A stretch of DNA of 6,226 nucleotides, taken from assembly GCA_008017145.1 (NCBI GenBank), contig SSGY01000167.1:1-6226 (forward strand). Direction: 5' to 3'. The notes beneath the pieces are model-generated. The model searched no databases. It was not told where the DNA came from and saw nothing but the letters and a program-made list of their open reading frames with translations. Shown here one piece after another: positions 1 through 6,083 of this stretch; position 1 is the stretch's first letter, and each line of letters starts with the position of its first letter. Source of the DNA: Neisseriales bacterium. GTDB taxonomy: Bacteria > Pseudomonadota > Gammaproteobacteria > Burkholderiales > UBA11063. Position numbers and translations under genes: made by a program.

Positions 1-677
1 GTAATCAATACCGAGATAGTAAAGGCATAGGTAATCATATATAAAATATTACGCTTTTTTGAGACTGGTAGAGTATATCCGACTAATAGCGCACCAAATA
101 AGCTAATTATTACTAACATAATGTAGACTTCTATTGGCGGATGATTTAATAATGCTGCCTGACGTAATGTTGCGACGCTAAAGACTTCTCCCAATGCGGG
201 AAGTACAAGCATATCACAAGTTCTGGAGTTTAATTTAGCGCAATCTGTGACAGCTAGTTCCCAGATTTGTTTTTGTAATTGATCACTAGCATGTGCCAGT
301 TCATTTTCTGTCGAAAGGCTTTCTTGTCCTTGATAAATTTCGGCGCGTATAAGAGTATATTCCTTGAGCATGCTACGCATCTGAGGTTGGCTATTTGTAC
401 TTAATAAATCAATTCTGGCGTAGGCTGTACTTATGGAATTAGCGGCGCTAGTAATTAACTCCCGCCGATATTCAAGACGCGATTCTGCACCAGTAAAAGT
501 AAATGCAATCAGAAGACCAAGCAATCCAAAAACAATAGTTTCCACGGGACCTGACCCTGAAGAATCTGTTTTTATTCCAGTTCGAATTGCTTTTGCACTG
601 ATTAATCTACCAACTTCCAAGAAGACTAGCATTAATATAATCAGCCCAATAAAAGATAATACCTCAATTGATTCCAT
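1..677 (-). CDS. DUF4239 (bestrophin-like) membrane protein, 3' end cut by the window
   Basis: This leftward frame is open from an ATG at 677 to the window edge, giving 225 residues without a stop. The protein begins MESIEVLSFIGL. Membrane segments are apparent at about residues 5-25, 46-65, 183-202 and from about 210 onward, where the window cuts it. The stretch after the second segment, GAESRLEYRRELITSAANSI followed by STAYARIDLL, matches the family pattern of DUF4239 proteins (an aromatic-rich helix, then a Glu/Arg-rich segment and an 'A-N-xI-x-TAY-R-DLL' signature). The function of the family is not established. I chose the ATG at 677 because AGGA sits five bases upstream. In-frame ATGs at 683 and 695 are alternatives, and a TAG just upstream rules out longer forms. 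It is transcribed divergently from the C45-like gene. Confidence 0.82.
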   Translation of the reverse strand, partial: MESIEVLSFIGLIILMLVFLEVGRLISAKAIRTGIKTDSSGSGPVETIVFGLLGLLIAFTFTGAESRLEYRRELITSAANSISTAYARIDLLSTNSQPQMRSMLKEYTLIRAEIYQGQESLSTENELAHASDQLQKQIWELAVTDCAKLNSRTCDMLVLPALGEVFSVATLRQAALLNHPPIEVYIMLVIISLFGALLVGYTLPVSKKRNILYMITYAFTISVLI

Positions 678-732
678 ACTCATCCTATTTCTCATTCCTG
701 ACTACATCGGTTAAAAATATTTTCTTGAGAGA

Positions 733-741
733 ATTATATCA
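733..741 (-). promoter_or_regulatory. Extended -10 promoter for the DUF4239 gene
   Basis: Read on the minus strand this is TGATATAAT, a perfect TATAAT with the TGn extension. No good -35 hexamer lies 16-18 bases upstream, which extended -10 promoters can tolerate. Transcription would start near 726 and leave a leader of about 45-50 bases before the start codon. Confidence 0.5.
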
Positions 742-823
742 TTACAAACTAATTAAGTTTTCATTTTATGAGTCGCAAGATATATCAAATTGGCATTATT
801 AATGTTAGTAGTTAAAAAATTTA

Positions 824-832
824 TGCTAGAAT
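824..832 (+). promoter_or_regulatory. Extended -10 promoter for the C45-like gene
   Basis: TGCTAGAAT gives a TGn extension and a five-of-six match to TATAAT. The region 17 bases upstream (GTTAGT) is a poor -35. Transcription would start near 839 and leave a leader of about 50 bases. It lies back to back with the leftward DUF4239 promoter, about 85 bases away. Confidence 0.42.
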
Positions 833-889
833 AGGCAGGTGGAGTTTACAACAAATTAGCTGACTGAAATAATATTGAAAGCAAATATC

Positions 890-2194
890 ATGATAATACT
901 TTTAGATTTAGTTATCTTCGCCATTGTGTTTTTAGCTGGAGTTATTCTGGTTTTTAAATTCTGTATTTATAACCAAAAAGCTGATTATGTGCACTACCAA
1001 CAATTAACCAATTATCAGACATCTGGAAATAATATTGGGCGATTTGAGCAAAATGAAACCCTAACTATTTTAAATCTATGTGGTTCTTATAGTGAGATGG
1101 GGAAACAATATGGAGCACTGGTTCACAATCAATTACATGAAATCTATCAGAAAATAGTACCGGAGTATTTTGAGGGTATAAGTGCTCGCTCCTTACTTTC
1201 TTATATTCTTAGATTATATTATCAGTTTAAAATTGATGACAGAGAGCGTGAGCTTTTGCAGGGCATGGTTAAAACATCTGGCTTATCTTATCAACAACTA
1301 TTGTCTATTGAGATGTTACCAATGTTAATTACGCTGTATAGTGGATTTAATGGCGATAAATTAACTGATGATGGCGGTTCTGGACATTGTTCTTTTTTGT
1401 CGGTTTGGGGCAATTTATCCAAAACTGGTTCAATGTTGATTGCCAGAAACCTAGATCTTTCGACTGCAGTTACTAAGCTTGATCCATACTATAGTCTTGT
1501 AATTTACAAGCCTTCTGGAAATGACAATAGCGTAGCCAGTTTTGGATTTCTTGGATTTATCCCCGGGTTTACTTGGATAAATGACAAAGGTTTATTTTCT
1601 GAATATAATGATGGCAGGCGTTCAGTGCCAGGATTTAATCTTTCTGGCTATATCGGATTAAATACTGCATTTTATGCTATGTTGGAAGCAAAAAATTCAG
1701 CGGAGTTTATACAATACGTTAATAATCATCCAGCTTTTGTTTCTAATTTTAATGCTATTGTTGATATTAATGATTCATTTACAATTGAGCATGCCGTGAA
1801 AACAAAACCGGTAATCTTGAAAGGTCAAAAACCTGAAGCTAATTTCTTTACTAACTTATACCGAGCTAATTTTGAGCATGCAAAATTAACCATGAATAAT
1901 TGTGTTGATCGTACCAGAGATACCCCTAGTTATGCAAGTGTGAGATATCATCACATTGAATCTTATCTTACTACAATAGATAAGATTGGAGTATCGGATT
2001 TAAAACAGTTATTTTCAACGCCGCTTGATGATGGGGGAGTTTACCAAACTGGCAATTCGAGTAATTACCCTGTAGCGGAAGTTACGAATTATACGCTAAT
2101 TGGAGAATTGGCAACTGGTAAATTTATTTATAGTAATCATAGAAATAAAGATATTTGGTTAGAGATAAATATCAACGACTATTTTAAAAAATAA
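890..2194 (+). CDS. Membrane-anchored peptidase C45-like Ntn hydrolase / acyltransferase
   Basis: The 434-residue product has one N-terminal membrane segment (about residues 2-22) and an extracytoplasmic-looking body. The segment starting at residue 65, GSYSEMGKQYG, is the N-terminal signature of C45 (acyl-CoA:6-APA acyltransferase / linear amide C-N hydrolase) proteins. Then comes GHCSFLSVWG, with the probable catalytic Cys at 167, and ARNLD at 185-189, matching the 'C-S/T-F-x-x-W-G ... G-x-x-x-x-x-RN-x-D' block. By family knowledge, these Ntn hydrolases cleave themselves just before this Cys, which becomes the N-terminal nucleophile acting on amide bonds; a propeptide of about 166 residues is predicted. 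The substrate is unknown. The frame extends upstream to a TTG at 875, but neither start has a strong ribosome binding site; GAAAG eight bases before the ATG is the better one. No clear terminator follows directly. Confidence 0.8.
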   Translation: MIILLDLVIFAIVFLAGVILVFKFCIYNQKADYVHYQQLTNYQTSGNNIGRFEQNETLTILNLCGSYSEMGKQYGALVHNQLHEIYQKIVPEYFEGISARSLLSYILRLYYQFKIDDRERELLQGMVKTSGLSYQQLLSIEMLPMLITLYSGFNGDKLTDDGGSGHCSFLSVWGNLSKTGSMLIARNLDLSTAVTKLDPYYSLVIYKPSGNDNSVASFGFLGFIPGFTWINDKGLFSEYNDGRRSVPGFNLSGYIGLNTAFYAMLEAKNSAEFIQYVNNHPAFVSNFNAIVDINDSFTIEHAVKTKPVILKGQKPEANFFTNLYRANFEHAKLTMNNCVDRTRDTPSYASVRYHHIESYLTTIDKIGVSDLKQLFSTPLDDGGVYQTGNSSNYPVAEVTNYTLIGELATGKFIYSNHRNKDIWLEININDYFKK

Positions 2195-2401
2195 GCACTG
2201 ACGTTTGTTGCGAGAGTAGCTATTTGATGTAATAAATTTATCTGTAGTATAGTCTTATTCTTGGTCGGTTTGATAATGTTGTATTTTGATGGTGTATTTT
2301 ATCTTGAGCGCATTGATGGTTGACCATGATGTCTAACGATGTTATAATTGACACCTAGTAACGGAGTTAGTTACGCATTTATATAGTGTTATAAAATTTG
2401 A

Positions 2402-2438
2402 CTAAAATGCTTTGCTCCTCTTTCTGTGAGCATTTTAG
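2402..2438. repeat. Perfect 10-bp inverted repeat with an alternative hairpin
   Basis: CTAAAATGCT (2402-2411) pairs with AGCATTTTAG (2429-2438) around a 17-base loop. The right arm can instead pair locally, TGCTC (2413-2417) with GAGCA (2428-2432), leaving TTTTAG just downstream. The A-rich left and T-rich right flanks resemble a weak bidirectional terminator, but the stem is AT-rich and the T-run is short. It lies about 210 bases after the C45-like gene and 100 bases before the small ORF, so it could end the first transcript. Confidence 0.45.
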
Positions 2439-2525
2439 CACTTACATTAAATAATTTATTTTGAAAGGATAACCGCTGGTTTGTCTGTATTAAACAGTAT
2501 GATGCAGATAATTTTCTAATAATCC

Positions 2526-2533
2526 GAAAGGAG
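2526..2533 (+). promoter_or_regulatory. Consensus ribosome binding site of the 38-codon ORF
   Basis: GAAAGGAG lies five bases before the ATG at 2539. It is one of the two strongest Shine-Dalgarno sequences in the window, comparable to that of the transposase, and is the main reason to treat the short frame behind it as a gene. Confidence 0.6.
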
Positions 2534-2538
2534 CTATC

Positions 2539-2655
2539 ATGTTACACAATACCTCTCATGTACCAAGTACATATCTTGAAATCAATAATCCTAATTCTAC
2601 CTACCTAGAGTTATCCACTATTATATTTTATTCAGAAATTTACTTAGCAGCCTGA
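2539..2655 (+). CDS. Small ORF, 38 residues, with a duplicated STYLE motif
   Basis: ATG at 2539 follows a consensus ribosome binding site and opens a 38-codon frame ending in TGA. The product starts MLHNTSHVPSTYLEINNPN and continues STYLELSTIIFYSEIYLAA. STYLE occurs twice (residues 10-14 and 20-24), each copy followed by an aliphatic residue and preceded within two positions by Pro. The two copies use different codons at all five positions (AGT ACA TAT CTT GAA against TCT ACC TAC CTA GAG), so the repeat exists at the peptide level and not in the DNA. There is no signal peptide; the C-terminal third is mildly hydrophobic and aromatic. I do not recognise the family. It could be a small structural or regulatory protein, a leader peptide, or a precursor peptide. 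It sits 344 bases after the C45-like gene and 185 bases before the MFS gene. Confidence 0.5.
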   Translation: MLHNTSHVPSTYLEINNPNSTYLELSTIIFYSEIYLAA

Positions 2656-2791
2656 TTTGTTTATGATAGATTTAATTTGTTAAAAGCAATTTAAATTTAC
2701 CCTTTTATGTGACTAGAGATGTTACACAAATCAAGTAAATGCTTTATTTACGGATATTTTTACATATCGGTAGCATCACTGTTTAATTAGC

Positions 2792-2813
2792 TGTTATTTA
2801 TCAGTAAATAACA
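2792..2813. promoter_or_regulatory. Perfect 9-bp inverted repeat, putative operator of the MFS gene
   Basis: TGTTATTTA (2792-2800) and TAAATAACA (2805-2813) are exact reverse complements around a TCAG centre. The element ends two bases before a TATATT box at 2816-2821 and so covers the position of the -35 hexamer, a typical place for a repressor or activator site. As RNA it would form a short AT-rich hairpin, but it is not followed by a T-run and is not a terminator. Confidence 0.45.
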
Positions 2814-2815
2814 AT

Positions 2816-2821
2816 TATATT
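2816..2821 (+). promoter_or_regulatory. Putative -10 box of the MFS gene
   Basis: TATATT matches TATAAT in five of six positions. The -35 region 17 bases upstream (GTTATT) is weak and lies inside the inverted repeat. A start only a few bases downstream would leave a very short leader containing GAAAGAG (2825-2831), nine bases before the start codon. Confidence 0.3.
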
Positions 2822-2840
2822 TACGAAAGAGTGGGTTTCA

Positions 2841-4100
2841 ATGAATAAATTTAAATTAGATAAAGTCTCACAGGATTTTATCAAGACGTCGTTTGGTAAT
2901 GTATTAGAGTGGTATGATTTTACAATTTATGGCTTATTTGCTTTGCAGATATCACGTACATTTTTTCCTAAAAACATTCCTTTTATCAGTCTGTTACTCG
3001 TATTTGTTACCTTTGGGGTGGGTTTTTTAGCGCGTCCACTGGGGTCGTTTATTTTTGGAGTGATTGGGGATCGGCGGGGTAAATTGTATGCGGTTAATCT
3101 CTCCATTTGGTTGATGGCGATTCCAACTACTTTAATTGGATTTTTACCTAGTTATGAGGTACTGGGGATTTTATCGCCAATACTCTTGGTGTTTTTGCGT
3201 ATTTGTCAAGGAATCTCAGCGGGTGGGCAATTCTCGGGATTAATTGCAGTGGCAGTCGATAGTGATGCTCCCAATAAACCTTTTTTAACCAGTTTGATTT
3301 ATACGATTTCAGTTCTAGGTTGCTTCCTTGCATCTGTAGTCGGTAGTATCGCCATTGCGGTCTTTAGTAATTCTGCGCACAGCGGATTTCCTTCATTAGT
3401 TTGGCGAATTCCTTTTATTTTGAGTATGGTTTTGTTTTTAATTTATAGTCGCATGGTACCGGAATTTCCTAAACATAGTATTGAAGTTGAGCACAAGTTT
3501 ACGCTGGCAGATATTTTTGCTAAACAACCAAAAGTGCTGATTTATATGTCTCTTCTGAGCTTCACCACTGGAACAATTTATTACATATTATTCACTTATC
3601 TGGTGACTTATATGCAGGCGCATTTACATCTAGGTAAACAACTAGCCTTTTTGGAAATGAATGGAATTTTGATTGTTTCAATTTTTTTATATCCTCTTTT
3701 TGGTTATTTTGCTAATCGTCATGTGTGTCGGGTAGGTTATGCCAAGCGCTATGTTTTGCTGATGCTCTTAGGGGCGTTAATCTTTATGCTGAGCGTTGTT
3801 AACGTCTGGCTGGGAATCATTGGCCTTTTGGTAATGGTTACTGGATTTTGTGCCGTTACGTCATTTGTAACCAGTCTATTTGCCGAGATATTTGACGAAG
3901 CTTATCGAATGACAGCCTGTTCGTTGAGTTTTAATTTAGGCATAACTTTAGCGGGCTTTGCGCCATTAGTGGCAGAACTTGTTAGCCGAGCTTCGGCATA
4001 TGGACTAACTATTTTGTTAATTGTGATAATGCTCTTTATGTATTGGATTATGGGCAAAATAACTCAAACCAAAGGTTACAAAAAGTTGCTAATTGCTTAA
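2841..4100 (+). CDS. MFS transporter, metabolite:H+ symporter (ProP/ShiA/KgtP-like) type
   Basis: The 419-residue polytopic inner-membrane protein carries the hallmarks of the metabolite:H+ symporter branch: GNVLEWYDFTIYG at 19-31, ARPLGSFIFGVIGDRRGK at 64-81 (MFS motif A with Asp77 and Arg78-79), LRICQGISAGGQF at 119-131, and AEIFDEAYRMTACSLSFNLG at 348-367. About twelve membrane segments are apparent. Relatives take up osmolytes, dicarboxylates, shikimate or similar small molecules with protons; the substrate here cannot be read from the sequence. It is slightly shorter than the usual 430-500 residues. The family normally has Glu in the GGE motif, but position 130 here is Gln. GAAAGAG precedes the ATG by nine bases. 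The gene appears to be transcribed alone, from a promoter overlapped by an inverted repeat, and ends at a strong terminator. Confidence 0.88.
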   Translation: MNKFKLDKVSQDFIKTSFGNVLEWYDFTIYGLFALQISRTFFPKNIPFISLLLVFVTFGVGFLARPLGSFIFGVIGDRRGKLYAVNLSIWLMAIPTTLIGFLPSYEVLGILSPILLVFLRICQGISAGGQFSGLIAVAVDSDAPNKPFLTSLIYTISVLGCFLASVVGSIAIAVFSNSAHSGFPSLVWRIPFILSMVLFLIYSRMVPEFPKHSIEVEHKFTLADIFAKQPKVLIYMSLLSFTTGTIYYILFTYLVTYMQAHLHLGKQLAFLEMNGILIVSIFLYPLFGYFANRHVCRVGYAKRYVLLMLLGALIFMLSVVNVWLGIIGLLVMVTGFCAVTSFVTSLFAEIFDEAYRMTACSLSFNLGITLAGFAPLVAELVSRASAYGLTILLIVIMLFMYWIMGKITQTKGYKKLLIA

Positions 4101-4122
4101 GTTTGATGGGTGATAAGTAAAT

Positions 4123-4157
4123 AAAAACTAGAGGGCTAGGTGCACCTCTAGTTTTTT
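4123..4157. terminator. Bidirectional intrinsic terminator between convergent genes
   Basis: AAAAACTAGAGG (4123-4134) pairs perfectly with CCTCTAGTTTTT (4145-4156) around a ten-base loop. The T-run follows the stem on the plus strand and the A-run provides the same on the minus strand, so it can end both the MFS transcript (stop at 4100) and the chitinase transcript (stop at 4172). Confidence 0.88.
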
Positions 4158-4171
4158 AGAAGACAGAAAAA

Positions 4172-5869
4172 TTATAGACCGTTAGCAAAGGCACTCAAGT
4201 ATTGCAGCGCTGAAGTTTGCATCGGCACTCCGTTCACTGAGCTACTACAGGTTGTAGTTGCATATGCATTGATACATGAAGCATCGCGATCGAACGACCA
4301 GTAATGTAATCCAGCAAGTCCATTAGCCTTGCTCCAACTAGCAATACTAGTGGCATTAGCCAAGCTTACAAGATTAGTCACGGTGTCATTCACTCCAATC
4401 ATTGGGGTCAATTCAATATTACTTAACGGAATATTGTAGTATTTGCTGAGATTTTTGGCAGCTTGTTGTGCAGATAAATTCATATCGCAATTAGTTCCTG
4501 CTGTGTTCATTACACATACAGCCGAAGAATTACCATAATCCATTACCATTAGGTTCACGTAGAAATTAATTCCAGCAGCTTTTGCTTTGGTAATAACACT
4601 ATCCCCCAGTGAATTTAAGCTTGTACCCGTTGGATTAGCATTAGCTAGGGTTGCTAGTGTAAAGCTGATCCTTAAAGTTGGATATTTTTGCTGTGCGTAA
4701 GCAATCATATTGATTAGGTTTTGTAAATCAGCACCACTTGGCCCGGCTTCAATATCGAAATCAAGACCAACAAAGCCTTTGGACATATAACGATTTAAGA
4801 ACGTATCCATTCCGGCTTTAGTTGAACAAGTAAATGCACCTGAAGCACCACCTGTTGAAACAATATATTTCAAACCTGCGTTGTTAAAGTCAGCGATATT
4901 TTGAGTTGCAAATTGTGTGGCATTCATTCCGGCCCAATTTTCTTGTCCACACTCACCTGTTGCAAATGCCCAGCTGATTGTGTTCATTGACGTACTTGGT
5001 AATACCGTTACCAATGCACTTGGGAAAGACGCTGCATTATTTTGAACTTTAGTTGATATTTGCAAATTATTCCAATTTGCATTTATGCCAACGTCTTTAT
5101 ACGCGCTATATATCAGACCAGTAACTGGTGTAGGGGGCGTTGGCGTAGGGCTCGGAGTCGGTGATGGAGTAGGCGTCGGTGTCGGAGCTGGTGTAGGACT
5201 TGGGCTTGGACTTGGCGATGGAGTAGGTGTTGGCGTTGGTGATACTACTAATTGCCATGCTTGATTCCATGCACTGCCAGTTCCTGGAGCATATGCCCAT
5301 GCAGCAGTACTATTACACCATGGAGCTACTATATTTGATAAACATTGGTATAAGTTACCGTCTGTCCCTCTTACAATTGTACCACCAGTATAATTATTTT
5401 GACCTGATGTGTTATATAGCGGATAATCATCCGGTGCTGGGGTTGGAGCAGGGCTCGGACTTGGGGTAGGTGTTGGAACTGGCGTAGGAGTAGGTGTCGG
5501 GCTCGGGCTCGGTGATGGACTTGGAGTCGGACTAGGCGTTGGAGTACCACATACTGCTTGCTTTGTCCATGGTTGACCGCTACCAGCTCCACCATTGCTT
5601 GTAGTTGGATTATTACCTTGTGTCCACCAGTTATTTACATATTTAACACCATTTTGAACAACTAATGTACCAGCGGTTGCATAGGCTGTTGTACTATTCC
5701 ATGCAGGCACACCACTACATGGGTCTGATGAAGCTCCTGTTAATGCTAAGCCTCCAAATGCGCGACTCGGGCTATTTGACTGTGTTGCTGACTGCGAAGT
5801 ACCACTGCCACATGCGCTGAGTGTTCCGGCAAGAATCAATACCAATATTCTGTAATTTGTTGCATTCAT
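4172..5869 (-). CDS. GH18 chitinase lipoprotein with two chitin-binding-type modules
   Basis: The 565-residue precursor has a lipoprotein signal, hydrophobic 8-19 with lipobox LSAC and Cys20 as the lipidated residue. Gly follows it, so there is no Asp retention signal and outer-membrane placement is expected. Residues 56-102 form a CBM5/12-type module ([22 protein letters not shown]). A Pro/Thr/Ser linker spans 108-146. A second module at 149-208 shows YPLYN, LYQC, PWCN and [11 protein letters not shown]; a second linker spans 209-250. The GH18 barrel occupies about 251-565, with STGG (338-341), DFDIE (370-374, Glu374 the catalytic acid), MDYG (443-446) and YWSFDRD (523-529). These motifs resemble the Pyrococcus ChiA-like branch. 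GH18 enzymes cleave beta-1,4 bonds between N-acetylglucosamine units by substrate-assisted catalysis. AAGGG lies nine bases before the ATG. The gene has its own promoter and terminator. Confidence 0.93.
   Translation of the reverse strand: MNATNYRILVLILAGTLSACGSGTSQSATQSNSPSRAFGGLALTGASSDPCSGVPAWNSTTAYATAGTLVVQNGVKYVNNWWTQGNNPTTSNGGAGSGQPWTKQAVCGTPTPSPTPSPSPSPSPTPTPTPVPTPTPSPSPAPTPAPDDYPLYNTSGQNNYTGGTIVRGTDGNLYQCLSNIVAPWCNSTAAWAYAPGTGSAWNQAWQLVVSPTPTPTPSPSPSPSPTPAPTPTPTPSPTPSPTPTPPTPVTGLIYSAYKDVGINANWNNLQISTKVQNNAASFPSALVTVLPSTSMNTISWAFATGECGQENWAGMNATQFATQNIADFNNAGLKYIVSTGGASGAFTCSTKAGMDTFLNRYMSKGFVGLDFDIEAGPSGADLQNLINMIAYAQQKYPTLRISFTLATLANANPTGTSLNSLGDSVITKAKAAGINFYVNLMVMDYGNSSAVCVMNTAGTNCDMNLSAQQAAKNLSKYYNIPLSNIELTPMIGVNDTVTNLVSLANATSIASWSKANGLAGLHYWSFDRDASCINAYATTTCSSSVNGVPMQTSALQYLSAFANGL
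5120..5245 (-). repeat. Low-complexity repeat encoding the second Pro/Thr/Ser linker
   Basis: The DNA is a run of degenerate six-base units (minus strand CCN followed by WCN-type codons) encoding about 42 residues of alternating Pro with Thr, Ser or Ala between the second binding module and the GH18 domain. Units vary at third positions, so the repeat is interrupted at the DNA level. Confidence 0.75.
5432..5548 (-). repeat. Low-complexity repeat encoding the first Pro/Thr/Ser linker
   Basis: Degenerate six-base units encode about 39 residues of Pro alternating with Thr, Ser or Ala between the two binding modules. It shares short identical stretches with the second linker, for example TCGGTGATGGA on the plus strand, so the two could recombine. 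Open frames overlapping this stretch in other frames are shadows of the repeat. Confidence 0.75.
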
Positions 5870-5939
5870 GATGGCTAGCCCTTAGAAATAGAACATTATT
5901 AGTGTTATATAAGCAAATTCGCTTTTTAACCTATTCTGA

Positions 5940-5968
5940 ATTATAGGACAAGGTTTAGGAAAAAGCAA
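5940..5968 (-). promoter_or_regulatory. Promoter of the chitinase gene
   Basis: On the minus strand a TTGCTT hexamer (5968-5963) is separated by exactly 17 bases from a perfect TATAAT (5945-5940). The expected start near 5933 gives a leader of about 60 bases. A second, weaker box, TATAAC (5909-5904), lies closer to the gene without a good -35. Confidence 0.6.
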
Positions 5969-5970
5969 TA

Positions 5971-5987
5971 ATATTTTTGAAAAATAT
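5971..5987. repeat. 17-bp AT palindrome just upstream of the chitinase promoter
   Basis: ATATTTTT and AAAAATAT are exact reverse complements around a single G. The palindrome ends three bases from the chitinase -35 hexamer, where an activator site or an A/T-rich UP element would sit. It also lies next to the insertion sequence end. Chance is possible in such AT-rich DNA. Confidence 0.35.
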
Positions 5988-5993
5988 CAACCC

Positions 5994-6031
5994 GAAATAG
6001 AAATGTCACTTAGCTGAAATAGAAATGTCAC
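5994..6031 (+). repeat. Two 16-bp direct repeats, 22-bp period
   Basis: GAAATAGAAATGTCAC occurs identically at 5994-6009 and 6016-6031, two helical turns apart, so a protein would meet both copies on the same face of the DNA. The core returns in inverted orientation as AGTGACATTT at 6074-6083, between the ribosome binding site and the start codon of the transposase. These look like transposase-binding sites of the element's left end. Confidence 0.8.
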
Positions 6032-6033
6032 CG

Positions 6034-6051
6034 CCATAGTAATATCTATGG
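6034..6051 (+). repeat. Short hairpin in the transposase leader region
   Basis: CCATAG (6034-6039) and CTATGG (6046-6051) are exact reverse complements around TAATAT. The loop itself is a four-of-six match to a -10 box without a -35. The hairpin could protect the gene from outside transcription or translation, as in some other insertion sequences, but it is short. Confidence 0.4.
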
Positions 6052-6083
6052 TGTGAAATTTTAACTTAGAAGGAGTGACATTT

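Larger units (their letters stand above)
2195..2538. other. Spacer without a convincing gene
   Basis: These 344 bases contain only short frames. A perfect TTGACA occurs at 2348-2353 but has no -10 at the right distance. Small inverted repeats are ATGGT/ACCAT at 2316-2327 and GTAAC/GTTAC at 2358-2374, plus the larger one listed separately at 2402-2438. GATAAT at 2507-2512 could be a -10 for the following small ORF, leaving a leader of about 20 bases, but no acceptable -35 accompanies it. Confidence 0.6.
2656..2840. other. AT-rich spacer upstream of the transporter
   Basis: The spacer holds no convincing gene. A 23-codon frame at 2719-2790 starts with the same eleven bases (ATGTTACACAA) as the small ORF but lacks a proper ribosome binding site. 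GATAT/ATATC (2753-2768) is a minor inverted repeat. The main structure is the perfect hairpin at 2792-2813, directly before a TATATT box. Confidence 0.5.

Noticed and set aside
433..714. 93-codon frame on the plus strand
   Set aside because: It lies opposite the DUF4239 gene, whose reading frame shows membrane segments and family motifs; this frame has no ribosome binding site or recognisable domain.
2228..2323. 31-codon stretch encoding a hydrophobic segment (IVLFLVGLIMLYF)
   Set aside because: It has no ribosome binding site and no good start; AT-rich DNA often gives such hydrophobic frames.
2348..2353. Perfect TTGACA as a -35 box
   Set aside because: No acceptable -10 hexamer lies 16-18 bases downstream; the nearest TATAGT-like box is far too distant.
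2407..2454. 15-codon mini-ORF (MLCSSFCEHFSTYIK) over the inverted repeat
   Set aside because: No ribosome binding site precedes it, and the frame is too short to support without conservation data.
3148..3333. 61-codon minus-strand frame
   Set aside because: It is a shadow inside the MFS transporter gene.
5106..5595. Frames of 64 to 80 codons on both strands across the linker region
   Set aside because: They are by-products of the repetitive linker codons and flanking modules of the chitinase gene; their composition mirrors the repeat in other frames.
5885..5893. GAAATAGAA resembling the start of the insertion sequence repeats
   Set aside because: Only nine AT-rich bases match and the conserved TGTCAC core is missing, so chance is the simpler explanation.
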